This document shows, one piece after another, positions 63,786 through 64,000 of a stretch of 64,000 nt of DNA. Numbering within the stretch: the stretch's first letter is position 1; each line of letters begins with the position of its first letter. The position numbers were made by a program, and so were the translations under genes. The DNA lies in contig NZ_JBFRGR010000016.1 of assembly GCF_052115445.1 (NCBI RefSeq), positions 85,946 through 149,945 on the forward strand, in the 5' to 3' direction. The notes below the pieces were generated by a model. That model had not been told where the DNA came from. It saw only the letters and a list, made by a program, of their open reading frames with translations, and searched no databases. The stretch is from Paenibacillus_E sp052115445 (lineage in GTDB: Bacteria > Bacillota > Bacilli > Paenibacillales > NBRC-103111).

Positions 63786-63976
63786 TGAATGTATATCCCA
63801 CACCCCATACGGTTTTGATTAATTTGTTTTTATTGCTATCTTCACCGAGTTTTTTGCGCAGTGTACGAATATGTACCATGACCGTGTTACCACTTTCATA
63901 GTAAGCTTCTCCCCACACATGTCCAAAAATATGTTCTGCACTGAACACTTTCTTAGGGTGACTTGCTAAAAGGTAC
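63778..63976 (-). CDS. Response regulator C-terminus, VanR-like (partial)
   Basis: The visible part is the winged-helix DNA-binding domain: YLLASHPKKVFSAEHIFGH, AYYESGNTVMVHIRTLRKKLG and a final TVWGVGYTFNG, followed by the stop at 63778. This is the OmpR/PhoB class. Upstream of 63976 the frame runs into a stop inside the terminal inverted repeat, so only about 66 codons are trustworthy. The receiver domain lies outside the window. Confidence 0.85.
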
Positions 63977-64000
63977 GCAAGTCACCCTAAGAAAGTGTTC
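63943..64000. repeat. Perfect 24-bp inverted repeat at window end
   Basis: Bases 63943-63966 are the exact reverse complement of 63977-64000, with a 10-bp spacer. The right arm ends exactly at the last base. The left arm is normal vanR-like coding sequence (encoding SHPKKVF), while the right arm puts a stop in that frame. This is more like a fold-back assembly artefact at a contig end than a natural element. Confidence 0.9.

Overview
The window looks like chromosomal DNA of a Paenibacillus-type, endospore-forming Gram-positive bacterium (Paenibacillaceae). This is inferred from moderate GC, strong GGAGG ribosome sites with many TTG/GTG starts, and the gene content: secreted proteins with copper-amine-oxidase-type N-terminal repeats, YesM/YesN-type regulators of sugar ABC transporters, xpaC-telA, SLH proteins, and the kamA/yod lysine-catabolism genes known from Bacillus. 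No phage, IS element, rRNA or tRNA was recognised.

Layout. 0-4.2 kb: a GAF-GGDEF diguanylate cyclase, a chemoreceptor split by a frameshift and preceded by a ykkC/guanidine-I riboswitch, and a secreted polysaccharide deacetylase. 4.2-4.8 kb: non-coding DNA with three 51-bp tandem hairpin units. 4.8-19.2 kb: the metabolic core. It holds a TIM-barrel sugar isomerase, the fused acyl-CoA mutase icmF, a PAS sigma-54 activator, kamA, an operon yokU-yodT-yodS-yodR-yodQ, ablB, and rpoN (sigma-54). Three near-consensus -24/-12 promoters drive kamA, the yokU operon and ablB. 19.7-34.3 kb: an NlpC/P60 hydrolase, an ABC-F protein, a GntR-controlled ABC exporter, a DrrAB-like exporter and small membrane proteins. 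34.3-41 kb: an ankyrin protein, a three-gene polysaccharide cluster and xpaC-telA. 41-47.7 kb: a sugar ABC transporter with its two-component system. 48-49.2 kb: a ZTP riboswitch ahead of a DJ-1/PfpI-GNAT fusion. 49.3-59.3 kb: a LysE-type exporter, an aminoglycoside-phosphotransferase-like kinase, asd under a T-box, a TetR plus TetX-like flavoprotein pair, and a cysteine desulfidase family enzyme. 59.4-64 kb: secreted proteins and a vanR-vanS-vanY-vanZ-like module that runs off the window.

How the parts work together. The 9-19 kb block can be read as one regulon. KamA makes beta-lysine, AblB acetylates it, YodT transaminates it, YodS/YodR handle CoA activation, and YodQ probably deacetylates a product. 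Sigma-54 and a PAS-type activator sit at its two edges. To my knowledge the Bacillus subtilis homologues are transcribed by sporulation factor SigE, so this looks like regulatory rewiring. Three RNA switches (guanidine-I, ZTP, T-box) control a chemoreceptor, a fusion enzyme and aspartate-semialdehyde dehydrogenase; the first two targets are unusual.

Intergenic DNA carries several repeat families: a five-copy hairpin terminator family, AACTG/CAGTTA-type palindromic stretches at three loci, and a 30-bp element at two loci. The last 58 bases form a perfect 24-bp inverted repeat that ends exactly at the window edge and breaks the vanR-like gene, which suggests a contig-end artefact.
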